64,000 nt of DNA from NCBI RefSeq assembly GCF_024713975.1, contig NC_091099.1, positions 15,233,501-15,297,500 on the forward strand. The letters are read 5' to 3'. A model generated the notes under the pieces. It was given only the letters and a program-made list of their open reading frames with translations. It was not told the origin of the DNA and searched no databases. The position numbers and the translations under genes were made by a program. Source of the stretch: Paralichthys olivaceus. Its lineage: Eukaryota > Chordata > Actinopteri > Pleuronectiformes > Paralichthyidae. Every line of letters starts with the position of its first letter. Position 1 is the first letter of the stretch. Below are positions 1 to 11,763 of this stretch, piece after piece.

Positions 1-1189
1 CACTTGTGTGATCTCTGTTCACCTGGTTGTTGTTTTTTTCTGCTCCATCTACACTTTGCTGTATCATCCCTGTATGTACTGTGTCAGTTACTGTGTTCTC
101 TGGCAGCCAGATGTTCTACATCACAGGGGAGAAAAAACAGAACAGCTGCGATGCTCGCACACCAGTCGAGGAAACGGGGCAACACAAATGTATTTACAGT
201 ATGTAAGGACTGTAATGTTAATCTGCTGCTGCTCCCAGATGGACTACATCAAGACTGATTTGACTAACATGTAGGAAATTTGCCATTGCCACTGGATGAG
301 TGTTGTGTAGGCGTGTGGCTGTAGGAGTTCTCTTGTCCATTTTGAACTTAGGTGAAGTTAACACAGTAATCCATCTGTTTGTCTCATCTGAAACATAGAG
401 ATGGACCGCTGTCCTGTAGGGTAGAAGTACTGACAACAAGCTGAGCTCCTAATAAGGAAGGGCCGGCTGGCTGAGGCACTCTCTCTGTAAATATCCCTCA
501 GGTCTGAGAAAGACAGGGGAAGGGAGCTGGGGAGGAAGAGGGAAGCGGATGGATTGCAGCCTTATATGGACAAAGCACTGCTTTTCCCAAGGTTTGTGGC
601 TCTGACCCCCGGCATGATGCCAAACGCTGCACAAACGGCTCCTCAGCACCACCAAGAGGTGCAACTCGTACAATGCTACAGCTGAAGAGACAAATCTGAC
701 TTTTCCATTGCAGCATTGCAGTTTTTTTTCTTTTTGACAATTAGTTTTCCAGAAAAACCTGAATAATTTAAGCCTCAGACAATACTATACAAAGACTGGG
801 TTACCAAAAGAAAGAAAAGTGGGCAACTGCTTCAAAGCCCTGAATCCTCATTTGCTCCAGATGTTTTGTGTGTAATAACTTGGTGCATTGATTGAATAGA
901 AATTAGTTTAATATTCACTGTAGCACTAAAAGTATTGACTTTATCACAGCATTAAAGTGACTTCTGCATGTTTGCCTGATCTTGAGTTCCTGTCTTGTAA
1001 ATTTGATTCTTTAATTTCATGTTTTGCCCACCCACAGTTAATGAGGTGCTCCAGTGATATAGTATTGAGTTGGATACAAAATCAGCTCCTCAGGCTTCTA
1101 CAGCACAACAAGGTGAGCATTATGTTGAGTCCCAGACAGATTAAAGCCACTATACCTTCCTCCTTGACATCTCCTCTCACCAAAGATCG

Positions 1190-1600
1190 CTGGCTATTTA
1201 AAACGTACTGTGCTGAATACTGTGGATTCATCATTAATGTCCCACATGCATCAGCTTTTAGGTTATTGTTAAACCTGTCTTGAAGAAGTCGCACCTTAAT
1301 CCAGAGTCTCTAGATAACATACAATCTCAAACCCTTCATTGTTTTCAGAACTTCTGGAGAGAGTTAGGACTCAGCAGCTTCAGGCCTCTGGTCTAACAAT
1401 AATCTTTCTGAACCTCAGCAGGCCGCCCCAGGGCCTGTCACTCCACTGAAACAACACGTACTAAAGTGGTAAATGATCTTCTGCTTTCTTTGGATCCAGA
1501 CTCCACCTCTGTGCTCCTCTTTACTGCATCTCTCTGCAGCTTTTGATACCATAGATCATTGTAGAGACTCCAGCACCAAATGGGAAACAGATTCGGTGTC
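1190..1600 (+). mobile_element. Decayed non-LTR retrotransposon (LINE) reverse-transcriptase fragment
   Basis: Read on the plus strand with frame changes and stops, this stretch still resembles the start of a LINE reverse-transcriptase domain. Near 1260-1300 there is a remnant of the lysine-rich segment that precedes the NYRPIS block. Near 1330-1370 there is a remnant of the 'SKILERV' segment. At 1465-1560 the residues VVNDLLLS are followed by a degraded 'LSAAFDTIDH' segment. The match to the family is by eye. Several frameshifts and stops make it inactive. CR1/L2-like is the most likely group, but the fragment is too short to be sure. Confidence 0.6.
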
Positions 1601-1998
1601 TGGTCTGGTTCTCGCCCAGTTAAAATCCTGCTGATCTGAAAGAACAAAGTGTATCTCCTATGATAATACTTGTATGAAAAAAATAGTTGGAAAGCACATT
1701 GAACACATTTTAAAGCTGATACTGGACCCTCAGTATCAGCCCTGGAGACTCACTCTCTCTAAGAAAACCTTGTTTAATCCCATTTTTTGAAAAATCACTT
1801 CTTTTTGGACAATTTACACCGTGTTACTGGTCTGCAATAGTTGAGGAATTATGGGAAATAATGTGATAAAGGCCAACTGCTGAATGATTTAGAAGAGATT
1901 AATGGATTCAATTACATAGTTTCAGCCTCCACCCATAAGAATTAGGACATGGAGAGCCTGTCTGCAACCCCATTTACAGTAATAATGGGACATCAGTA

Positions 1999-2018
1999 AT
2001 ATATATATATATATATAT
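1999..2018. repeat. TA dinucleotide microsatellite
   Basis: About ten TA units in a row, seen directly, inside AT-rich intergenic DNA. Confidence 0.9.
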
Positions 2019-2593
2019 TGCACATGTTCTGAAAATTAAACACAAAACAGATTAGAAAGTTAACACAGGAGAACAAACAAGAAACCACCCAACCTCCAAA
2101 AGCAGTTTTCTGGAAAATAACAAAAAAAACAATATCACTCAGAAGTACTTATCAGGTAAAACTGAGTTTTTTAGTTTTCAGAAGAGAATAAACTTAAAAT
2201 AGAGTCTTGACAAAGGAAGCAAGTCATTTACTGTCAGGCAGCAAGAAGGAGACGTCAGTGTGGGTAAGAATTCTGCTTCTTCAGTGGCTCTGGGACTAGA
2301 TTTCTTGTGAGAGGACTAAAATAAAATCTAATATAAAAAACCATGAGGGAGAATTTATGGAGCGAGCGGTGAGCGGGAGAGAGATGACATGATTTAGTTT
2401 GGAGAGAGTGACGTGATGATTCTTGGAAAGATGAGATGAACATGTAAACACTCTCACTGTGACCTGGAGACTATTTCTCCATGTCTCGGCCAAGTGGCTG
2501 CTGTTTTCATTCTGAATATGTAAGTAAGTGTGAGGTGGCAGATATTTCAGCCTGGAACGAGACGTGGCTGTTTAAACCATCAAGCCAACAAAA

Positions 2594-2612
2594 ACACACA
2601 CACACACACACA
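2594..2612. repeat. CA microsatellite
   Basis: A short CA tract of about nine units, seen directly in intergenic DNA. Confidence 0.9.
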
Positions 2613-3626
2613 ACTGTGTGTTTATAATGCTTAGAAGCTTTTTAACCATGCATAATGTGGTTTGATTTTATACAGAATGAAATGAGTGTGTTCAGTATGA
2701 AGTGGTGGTGTTCTCTGCATCATCCTTTGCATTCTTCCATTCCATGTTTTCCAACAGACCACGGAACCAGGTCCAGGTTTTCCGTGCAGCCCCGGAGCTT
2801 CAGGACCTCCCACAGTTATGATACTCGACCAACATGAAACTTGACTTTCTTTGCTTTGACTAGATGTGAACTGTTAACAAAAGTAAATACAGCACATCAG
2901 CTGTGTTTTACAGTTAAAGAATAAAGACGAAGCGGTTTGGGATCTCCTGCAGATTAGTTTTTCTCTCTCTTTGGCTTTTTTTTTTCCAGCTTCCCTCTTT
3001 GTTGCAGGAACAGATGCGTCTTCCTGCTCATGTGAGACTGGCACGTTCCCACTGTACGAGTGTGATTGAGGGGATTCTGATGGATGGAGGCCTGCAACTG
3101 TTCAGACTGACTCTTAACCGTGTATTTATCCTTATTTTGGCCATTTCATGTCTTCAAAGTAACCCTCAATCTCAGACATGGTTAAATAAAATGGGGGAAA
3201 AATGAATGCAGGGATTGGATTTTTATAATTTGTGTATTTGTTTAGTTAGTGGCTCTTTTTTTTTACTCCAGCTTTCTGCACAGTGTCTCAGGATGCAATT
3301 AAACACGCCTTGTGACACACAAGTGTGAAAGTACACAATCTACAAATAGACTTTACCAACAGGAACCTGTGAAAAGTGTGTGTGTGTGTCTGAATGTTGT
3401 CCAGCTGCAAAAAATCTAAATTGTGCATGTGCTAAATTGTGCAAAAATATAGTATGTAATCTTACTAAAGGAGAATAATAGTGTGAGTAGAAAACTGCTG
3501 TCAAAATATAAATGTTCTCACACCCCACAGTGAGTAGAATAACTGCACATTCATCATCTCCTGGGACCCTCTCATCGACCCCTGACTGTCCTGGAAAAGA
3601 CTCCGATAAGAAACCCCCTCCTCGCC

Positions 3627-6600
3627 ATGTCCTGCCATTCAGACCCTTACATCTTCTCCACTGATGCTCTTCCCAGTGACCGGCGCTTCCTCCCTCCCCT
3701 GGCCAACGGCCTCCTGGGCTGGAGGGTGTACAACAACATCATGCACATGGGCGGCGTGTACAATGGGGAGGGCGGACGATGTCACCGGGCAGATGTCCCC
3801 TGCCCTCTGGCCATTAAAGCCGAGACAGAGGAACCTGCCCAGCACACATACAGTTTGGACACAAACACAGGTGATGATCTCTAGAAAAAAAACCGTGTCA
3901 CTGCTGATCTCAAGTTGAGAAGATTCATAACTGTTAATTGTCTCGTCTTCTCGTCCAGGCATTTTCACACACACTCTGAGCTCAGCCAGAGTAACTGCCT
4001 CCCAGTCTTTATATTCACATCGACACTACCCCAACCTGATGGTGATGGAGGTTTTATTGGTGCGGCAGGTGACGTCACAGGAGCCGGTTACTGTTAAGCT
4101 GGTCAGCTCGTTCACACCTCAGAGCAAAGACATTGTTTTTGAGTCTGACCCTGATTATAAAGGAGGGAGGTATGGTTTACAAAACAGATGTAAAATGATT
4201 AAATTTTTCTGTTTAGTATGAGTGTGATCTTATAGGCTGTCCATTTTCCCCTCTTCCAGGCACATCCATGGACAGACGTCCACTGCTGAGTTCCCTGGAG
4301 GCTCCTGTACCACAGTGCACCTTATCTGGACCCCCATACCCGAGACCCTGACGCTGCTTCCAGAGCAGAGCCAGGCCCGCTGGGGTTTCATCCTGGTGGT
4401 GGCCAATGGTTTAGACTCTGCTGAGGCCAACTTCAACGAGGGCCTGGATCTGATTTCCACTGGTAACCTGCGTCCGTCTCACGAGAAGGCCTGGAAAGAG
4501 CTGTGGCTCCAGAGCAAGGTGGAGGTGTCAGGGTCAGAGAGCCTCTGCAAGGCTCTGATTGGCTGCATGTTCTACCTCCTCAGCGCCTTCCCCTCCCTAC
4601 ACGACACCGCCAGCTCTTTTGGGGGAGTCAGTCCAGGCGGGCTGTCTAATGGTGGGGATGGTCAGGACTACTGGGGCCATGTTTTCTGGGACCAGGTATG
4701 GCTGGAGGCAGTTAATGCCTACATACATGTTATTTGTTTTATCGTTTGATTAATGTATCACACAATGACTCTGATGTGACAGGACATGTGGATGTATCCT
4801 GGGATCGCCCTTTTCTACCCAAAGTTAGCCCGAGCTGTGCTGGAGTACAGGGTGAGGACTATAGATGGCGCTAAAGACAACGCCCAAAAGCAAGGCTACA
4901 AGGTATGATGATAGTATCACATCTCCGTTCTTCTGCCTTCACTCACTCCCACTAGATGCACACACACACAGAACTTAACACATTTTCATTAAAGGTCATA
5001 AAGGGAGCTGGAGCAGTTCTGAAAGTCTGAGCACAGTGTTCATGGCAAGAAAGCAAACAAAAATATTTTCCCATATAAGCACATGAATTACTATATTCCA
5101 TGTGTCCATGTAGCAAGTGTAAATTATGATATGAACAACTGACCGTATGAAATATGTGTGTGTCACCTCTTCCTCCCACAGTACAAAACTGAAGCAAACA
5201 TATTTCAGATGAGTGCTGCCATCTTGCAGTGATGATGTGCTGTTGTGATTGTTTTCTTAGAAGTTATGTTATACACTTCCTTGAATAAAGTATAAGGGAA
5301 AAAAAATTAAAACTGGATAAAAAGGATACTGTTGTTATTGTACATGTTATTATTCAAAATAAACTCTTAGTCTTACGGTGATGCTATCCTTACAGGGAAT
5401 AAAGTTCCCATGGGAGAGTGCTGTGTCAGGGCGGGAGGTGTGTCCAGAGGACATCTATGGACACCAAGAGATCCACATCAATGGAGACGTCACCCTGGCC
5501 TTCCAGCACTATCTCTACCTCAGTGAGGTAAACTCCTTCATCCCTTGTCATCGTCACGTTGTCTCGCCCTGTGGTGAAGGTGTTAACTGAGCTCTTTGTT
5601 ACAGGATCTGTCCATGTTCAGAGAGGGCCAGGGTAGTGAGGTGATATATGGTGTGGCTGATTACTGGGTTTCTAGAGTAACATGGAACCCTGAGGACCAG
5701 AAATATCATCTCCTAGGTAAAGAGCATTAGTAGAAAGATAATAAATGGACAGAACTGATTTAGTTTGACACTGATATTAGGATCATTCTTTAATAAAAGC
5801 TCAATTATTATTATTCTCCAGCGCAAAAACTCACTATCTCACCAAAAGACGTTTATAATAAAGCAGAGCGTTTTTTTATGGGTTTTTAAATGTTGACAGC
5901 TTTTGATTTAATTTGCTTAATACATTTTGTAAAATCAGATTTGTTTTTTATTTCTATTTTAAATGGTACATTTTAAATAACTTAATAGATGACACACCAT
6001 GTGTCAGACCTAACTGTTTAATCTTCATGTAAATGTCACTGAATATGCTCTTTACGATATAATGAGGCATTTCTTTTTGATGCCCTCTTTAGGTGTAATG
6101 CCGCCTGATGAGTATTACTACAATGTCAACAACTCTGTGTTCACAAACACGGTGGCCAAATTCAGGTACTAATATTTGATTACCTGTGGTAGAATTCAGT
6201 TGTCATAAAAGCTCGAAATGTGTTTAGACAAAAATGTGTTTAGACAAAAAACATGGTGGCCTCTGTAGAGATGACCCGCTCCCTGTAAATATAAAGCGTT
6301 TAAATATAAAGGGCCCATTCTAGGGTAAAGAAAACAACAATTTGTACAATTGAGATGAAACACAATAGTGAAAACATCACTAGATCATTTTAAATTCAAT
6401 TTCTGCCAAAAGATCCCTTTAACCTAAGTCTTACACAGTGAGCCTTTAATTTGTTAATACCAGTAATACAAAACATTTCTCATGTGTCAGTCTGCAGTTT
6501 GCTGTAGAGTTGGCTGATCTCCTCCAACACCCTGCACCGAAGGAATGGAAAGAAGTGGCCGAACACATCAAGATACCGTTTGACACCGAATCCCAGTACC

Positions 6601-8729
6601 ATCCCGAGTTCGATGGCTACGTTAAAGGTTCGTTTTTGCACCTTTCTTGCTCTTACCCGCTCCAGAAAAAATCGAGTGCCTGTGACTTCACATCAGACTG
6701 TGTGTTGTGCCTCTCACAGGCCACCCAGTGAAGCAGGCAGACACGGTGATGTTGGGTTATCCTCTTGGATTGTCTATGTCTGCAGAGATCAGAAGGAATG
6801 ATCTTGAGGCATACGAGCCGGTCACAGACCCTGAAGGTCCAGCGATGACATGGGTAAGACAGGGTGTGTAGTATGTTGATCTTATATAAGAGATTACAAT
6901 TAAACATCAACAGCAATATGTAGTGAAAGTGATGCTATAGAAGTTTTAACTTTAATTGCATTGTTTCCCTTTTTCAAATGTGTGCAGTGACAAACAATCT
7001 CAACTCGTAGTGTAGTAGCATTAAGTGACATGAAATTGATTGTACTCGTACATTTATGTTTGTTTACTGTCCTTACTATAGGTGGGTGACTTAATGAATA
7101 AAAATACAGGGTTCATTATTTACTTATTGATTTTGGTTCATGTAATTTTTTATGCATCTTAGGGGATGTTTGCAATCGGCTGGCTGGAACTGGGAGAGGC
7201 TGAGAGAGCTCAACGTTTACTTGAAAAGTGCTTCAGCAACATTCAGGGCCCGTTCCAGGTATCCCTCTGACTCTCACACCCACAGTATACTAATACTAAT
7301 ACTAGTACTCTGAATACTCAGTGATTGTGTGATAACCTTTCCTCTCAGGTGTGGAGTGAATCATCAGACGGCTCTGGTGCAGTCAACTTTCTCACGGGTA
7401 TGGGAGGATTCCTGCAAGCTGTGCTGTTTGGTTACACTGGCTTCAGGTCCGTCATCGATGCTCCCACCACGATCAATGAGTATGAACAGAGCACGTTCAC
7501 AGTGATACAGTTTGTATGATTTTTTGTTCTTTTTACTAGAGTTCAGAAGGAGTGTTTGGCCTTTTCCCCAATTCTTCCCGATGACATTTCTGAGCTCTGT
7601 GTTCGTGGTGTGAACTACCTGGGGAATCAGATGGACTGGCTGCTGAGGAAAGATGAAGTTTGTATCATACTGAGGGAACAGACAAGGAGAGATGGCAGCG
7701 CTAAGCCCCACGATCTACAGGTGGTCCTGAAGGCATCAGGAGAAAAAATCCCTCTCACACCAGGTGACACACAAACCAAGAAACTGTTTGTAATAAAACC
7801 AACAATTTCTGTTTGTATACTAATAATATAGAGCAACACATTTCACCCCCTGAACCACACAGTATCGACAGGAAAAAAATAAGTCAAAAACTCAAGGACA
7901 AATAGGACAAAAGGCCAAATGAAGGATATTGTATTTGTGCCCAAAGGCCCCATGTTTACTCTGTTCTATAATTCAAGTAATTGCAAATGTATTTAAAATA
8001 TACAGCACTGAAGTAGAATATTCTCCATTCACCATCTTGTGGGCTCTGGTCTTTAAGAAGGACCCCCTCCACAAATCATATTTACTTATGTTAGTTTACT
8101 GAGCTCATTTCTTGTAAAGTTGCATTTTATCAAATTTCAAATTTTTTGATTCAACTAACACAGAGAAAACTTTGGTGTAACATCACTTTATTCCATCATA
8201 GTCTACTATGTAGTATAGTAAAATATATGACTGTAAAGTTATTTCTTTGAAAATGGATTGCTTCAGTGTTTAAAATATCAGTGAAATAGTAAACTATACC
8301 CATTTTTGTTTTACCAACTTTAAAAAACTCGAAAACGTTGAGTCTATATCTCAGAATAGTTAGAACTAAAAAATATTCATATTTAAGAAGGTGATACTAA
8401 AATTGCCAATATTTCCCAAATTACCTCCAGGTCTAGATTACTGGGTTGCGTCTCAGGGACTGGTGAATACAATTTTACGCCTGACCCCTTACAGAGGTTA
8501 AATTTGGAAATTAGCCTAATGACGAGGAAAAAATAATAAGCTGTTTCCTAAACTGCATGTGTATAATATTTTCCACCCGTAGAAATGTATGTTTTATAAT
8601 AACTAAATATCTTTGTTACAATGAATTCACTCACATGCGTCTCTATTTTCAGGGCAGCCAGTAACTTTCCCTCGAGAACCTGGCTGCGTTTGTAAACTTC
8701 CTTCAGTGTCATCCTGCTGGCCTTTGTAA
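3627..8729 (+). CDS. pgghg: Protein-glucosylgalactosylhydroxylysine glucosidase (GH65, acid-trehalase-like)
   Basis: Thirteen coding exons join in phase: 3627-3870, 3959-4169, 4260-4695, 4783-4902, 5396-5527, 5605-5716, 6093-6165, 6491-6627, 6720-6853, 7163-7258, 7349-7446, 7540-7763, 8653-8729. They give 697 residues; the human protein has about 737. The family removes glucose from the glucosyl-galactosyl-hydroxylysine of collagen, most likely in the cytosol, and no signal peptide is visible. The start is set by the N-terminal match to the human protein (residues LPSD, then GVYNG). GH65 signatures are in order: WGHVFWDQD at about 291-298, PDEY with the presumed general acid E425, HPEFDGY at about 480-486, and [19 protein letters not shown] from W567 with E569. 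The three acidic residues reported as essential in the human enzyme (D301, E430, E574) appear kept. The C-terminal end is shorter than in human. The gene runs in the same direction as incenp, about 1.5 kb upstream of it. Confidence 0.93.
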
Positions 8730-8771
8730 AACAACAATCCCTGCTCCTCCTCATCATTGCGATTATACATA

Positions 8772-8777
8772 AATAAA
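8772..8777 (+). terminator. Polyadenylation signal of pgghg
   Basis: AATAAA lies 43 bases after the pgghg stop codon. A second AATAAA about 100 bases further on (near 8873) could serve as an alternative. Assignment is by position only. Confidence 0.6.
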
Positions 8778-8879
8778 AAATAGGTTGAGCAAGCTATTTT
8801 ATATCTTTGCTACTGTTATACTGTATACTGACATTAACATGACCAACCATGGACAAAATATATATGAAATTGAATAAAG

Positions 8880-9480
8880 GGTGATGTGAATTCTGTGTTT
8901 TTCTGACTATAGCTCTGTCATAGAAGAGAAATTAGCATAATGAAAATCTTTAAGATCTCATGTCAACTTGTTTTTGAAGGCAGTGGATGTTCCTTCTGGC
9001 CGGTGGGGATGTAGGACCTGCTCATTTCTCAACTTTTTTAGTGCTTGTTTATTGTGATTAAAAAGGAAAATGTTTGAGACATGACAAATTGTCTGTTCTA
9101 AAATTCACAACTCAGTGGTCTATAAACATTTATTGCAATTTATTTGCATCATCTAGAACACTTATAAATAGGATAGCTACTTATTTCTATAATATGCCAT
9201 GTGACAAAACTATGAACCAATTGTTAATGAAATATATTCAGATTGTTTTACAAGCTACAAGCATGCAAACAATACTATGATGGGAGAGCTAAACACACTG
9301 CATCTCAAGAAAACATGCAAATAGAAAAACACAAGCAAAGAAAAAAACTATTTCACAGGGCATATATTGAACTGAGAAAAATACTGCAAAGTTAAAAATC
9401 ACAACTAACTACCTTCTGTCAGCTAATATTCTATAGTGTCATGTTTTTGTGTTTGATCATGTTCTCTCACTATAGCATTT
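8880..9480. other. Gap between pgghg and incenp, no gene seen
   Basis: AT-rich DNA with only short frames lacking domain character. Nothing in it is recognisable apart from the repeats and the promoter described downstream. Confidence 0.6.
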
Positions 9481-9486
9481 TCCTGG

Positions 9487-9640
9487 ATAGATAGATGATA
9501 GATACTTTATTGATCCAGAGGGAATTGTAGGTATCCAGTAGCACACAAAACAGTCAAACACGAGAGCACAAGAATAATAAAAGTCAAAATAGGTCAAGAA
9601 TAAGTTCACTGCAGTGAGATGAAAGTCTCGCCACCAGAAC
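9487..9640. repeat. Relic of a teleost interspersed repeat with a GATA tail
   Basis: A GATAGATAGATGATA run leads into 'actttattgatcca' and then 'ccagtagcacacaaaacag'. This arrangement is common at the 3' ends of LINE-type elements in fish genomes. Family assignment is from memory of the motif and has not been checked. The fragment contains no coding sequence. Confidence 0.5.
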
Positions 9641-9910
9641 TACTACAAAGCTTTCACTTTAAAGTAGAATGTGCTAATGGAGATATTGACGATACAAATA
9701 TTTTAAGTATAAGGCGATTGAAAGACGGTGTATTGAGGCCTCAGGGCCACAAAGACTAAAAGTGTGAGCTGGACCATCACTGACTTCACTGTGATGCTGT
9801 CATCAAACATCCTGTTTGTTTTCCTGGAGAAACACAGTGGCATGATGGGACAAAGCACAGACAGAGGTCATCACATTAAAACTCACTGCAAAAAACATTG
9901 TTCACATTTG

Positions 9911-9911
<1 letters not shown>

Positions 9912-9941
<30 letters not shown>
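9912..9941. repeat. GT microsatellite
   Basis: About 15 GT units seen directly, some 300 bases upstream of the probable incenp promoter. Confidence 0.9.
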
Positions 9942-9943
<2 letters not shown>

Positions 9944-10189
9944 ATGTTTTTGTCCATGGCTGGAGTGTAGTGGGCGGGGCGGAGGAAATCCTGCCACACA
10001 TCGAGTGGACGATTTAAATCGACGCAGCGCTGTAACTCCGCCCAGGACGTCTGATGGGTTTGCACGTTTTGTCCTCAGGCGTAGACCGCTGTAGACTCCG
10101 CACCACTCCCCCCATGTATTCAAACGGCGAGCTCCGCCCCTACGGACAACCCCGATCCGCAAATGCATCGGCTTCCTGGTTACAGAGCC

Positions 10190-10423
10190 AGGCGATTGGC
10201 TGCTGAGGTTTTGAATCAGTTAAACGGTTTCAGCGGGTCAGAGGGAGAAGCGCTGCTGGTACTGTCCGTGTTGTGAAGAGCGCAACCACGAGCTGTGAAG
10301 CGAAGTGGATTCACCTTCACTTTAACTCGCTCGTCTTTACGTCAGTATGCGATAGTTCTGGTTTTTAAACTTAGCGGAGCAGCGAGCATCGGATTTCTTC
10401 CTCCAGGAGCGCGAACATCAAAG
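10190..10423 (+). promoter_or_regulatory. Probable promoter and non-coding first exon of incenp
   Basis: A GC-richer block ends in a strong donor (CAAAG/GTAAGT at 10423/10424), as expected for a non-coding first exon spliced to the ATG exon at 11755. Upstream there is an inverted CCAAT box (ATTGG, 10195-10199) and a TTTGAA sequence (10210-10215). TTTGAA matches the CHR element used by G2/M genes, which usually act with nearby CCAAT boxes bound by NF-Y. incenp is such a gene in mammals. The transcription start is not visible, so the exon's 5' limit is a guess. Confidence 0.5.
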
Positions 10424-11763
10424 GTAAGTGTTGGAACACGACGTTAGCGTTAGCTAGCATTGTAGCAACAACGTCTAAACAGCAGAGCAGTTGCAAACCA
10501 AAACCGTATTAATCAAACCCAGTTAAATGAACTCACAGTGTTTCCCTTAACGTGTCACAGCATCTGGTGGCATTTAACAGGATCTGAGGTTTGGTGTTTC
10601 CTGCCGATCTCCTTTAGGTCTTAGCAAGCTAAGCTAACATGATACTAGGGTGACGTTGAGTCAGTAAATTCACCTTGTGTAGATAAAACGTGTGGGTTAT
10701 CTGTTCCGGGAGTGAGTTCTGTTTTTGCTGTGACACGACGTGTGTCCGCCTTGAAGACTATTCTGTCAATGTCCGACATATTGTTTTCAAATATCCCTCC
10801 GGCTTAACAAGCGACAGTGCGCATGCGCTCAGAGTCAAAGAGGAGAGCGGTGCAGAATAGATGAAACACTGATCTGCAGGAATGACCTCACTAAAAGTGC
10901 AGATTATCATTATTTGTCCACTCGTTTGTTTGTACAGGTCATGTATTGTCGAAGTATTGCTCTCAGAGATCGACCCACCCACTTCATTCTTCGTTCCTAT
11001 CGGACCTCTGATTGGACAATACCTGAATTTGAACATCTCCTTTAAAACATTAGTGTTGGAGTTATTACGTAGGCCGCACGAGAGCGTATTAAACCAAACA
11101 GTGCACTTTACTGAAAGTACATTATATATATATAAGTGAATTAATTTTAATTAATTCCATAAACATTTGGGTAAAATTAAAGTAGAGATGGCCATTTAAA
11201 AATAAAATCAAGTGCACAGTAACATCGACCCCGTAGATAGATTTCCATACATGTGTTGTAAAGTGAGGGGAAAAGGAATTGGGACTTGTTACGTCAGCCC
11301 AGTATGTTAAGTGAACTACATCAGTATTGTCAATGGATACCAACATCACATTGTACACTCCCAACCATGATAGCTTTGTTATATTGTTCATTTCTATGCA
11401 AGTGTCCAACTCTGTAAAGTCGAGATAGTGTATAAAAGTTTTGAGGCAGCATTTGCTCAGATCACCTCTGACTTGAAATGTGTGTTATTTACTATAGTTG
11501 CTTACACTTGGAGGGATGTTTACCTAGTAACAGTGTTAAATGACCAGTTGTTGTCTGCCTAATATTTCAAGAGCTCTTTTCATACATGGGCACAATAGAC
11601 CAAATCGACAGTGTGTTGTTTCATTAAAAAATGTTACTTCTAGAGTGGGTTTAATACAGGTGAGTTGTTGTATTGCTGTCTAGATGATGTATTAAATGAC
11701 TTTCCTCTTACTAGCCATCTCCAGTCAGATTTTAATCTCTCTATCTTCACCCAGGTCATCACC

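Larger units (their letters stand above)
1..3540. other. Intergenic stretch upstream of pgghg
   Basis: No gene is recognisable here. The short open frames on both strands lack domain character, codon continuity or splice partners. The stretch is AT-rich and holds a decayed LINE reverse-transcriptase relic (about 1190-1600), a TA run near 1999-2018 and a CA run near 2594-2612. A pyrimidine-rich tract ending in AG near 2990 and another AG near 3530 could be acceptors of non-coding 5' exons of pgghg, but nothing visible decides this. Confidence 0.6.

Noticed and set aside
4559-4753. Alternative frames over pgghg exon 3
   Set aside because: Overlap the GH65-coding exon in another frame and show no conserved residues.
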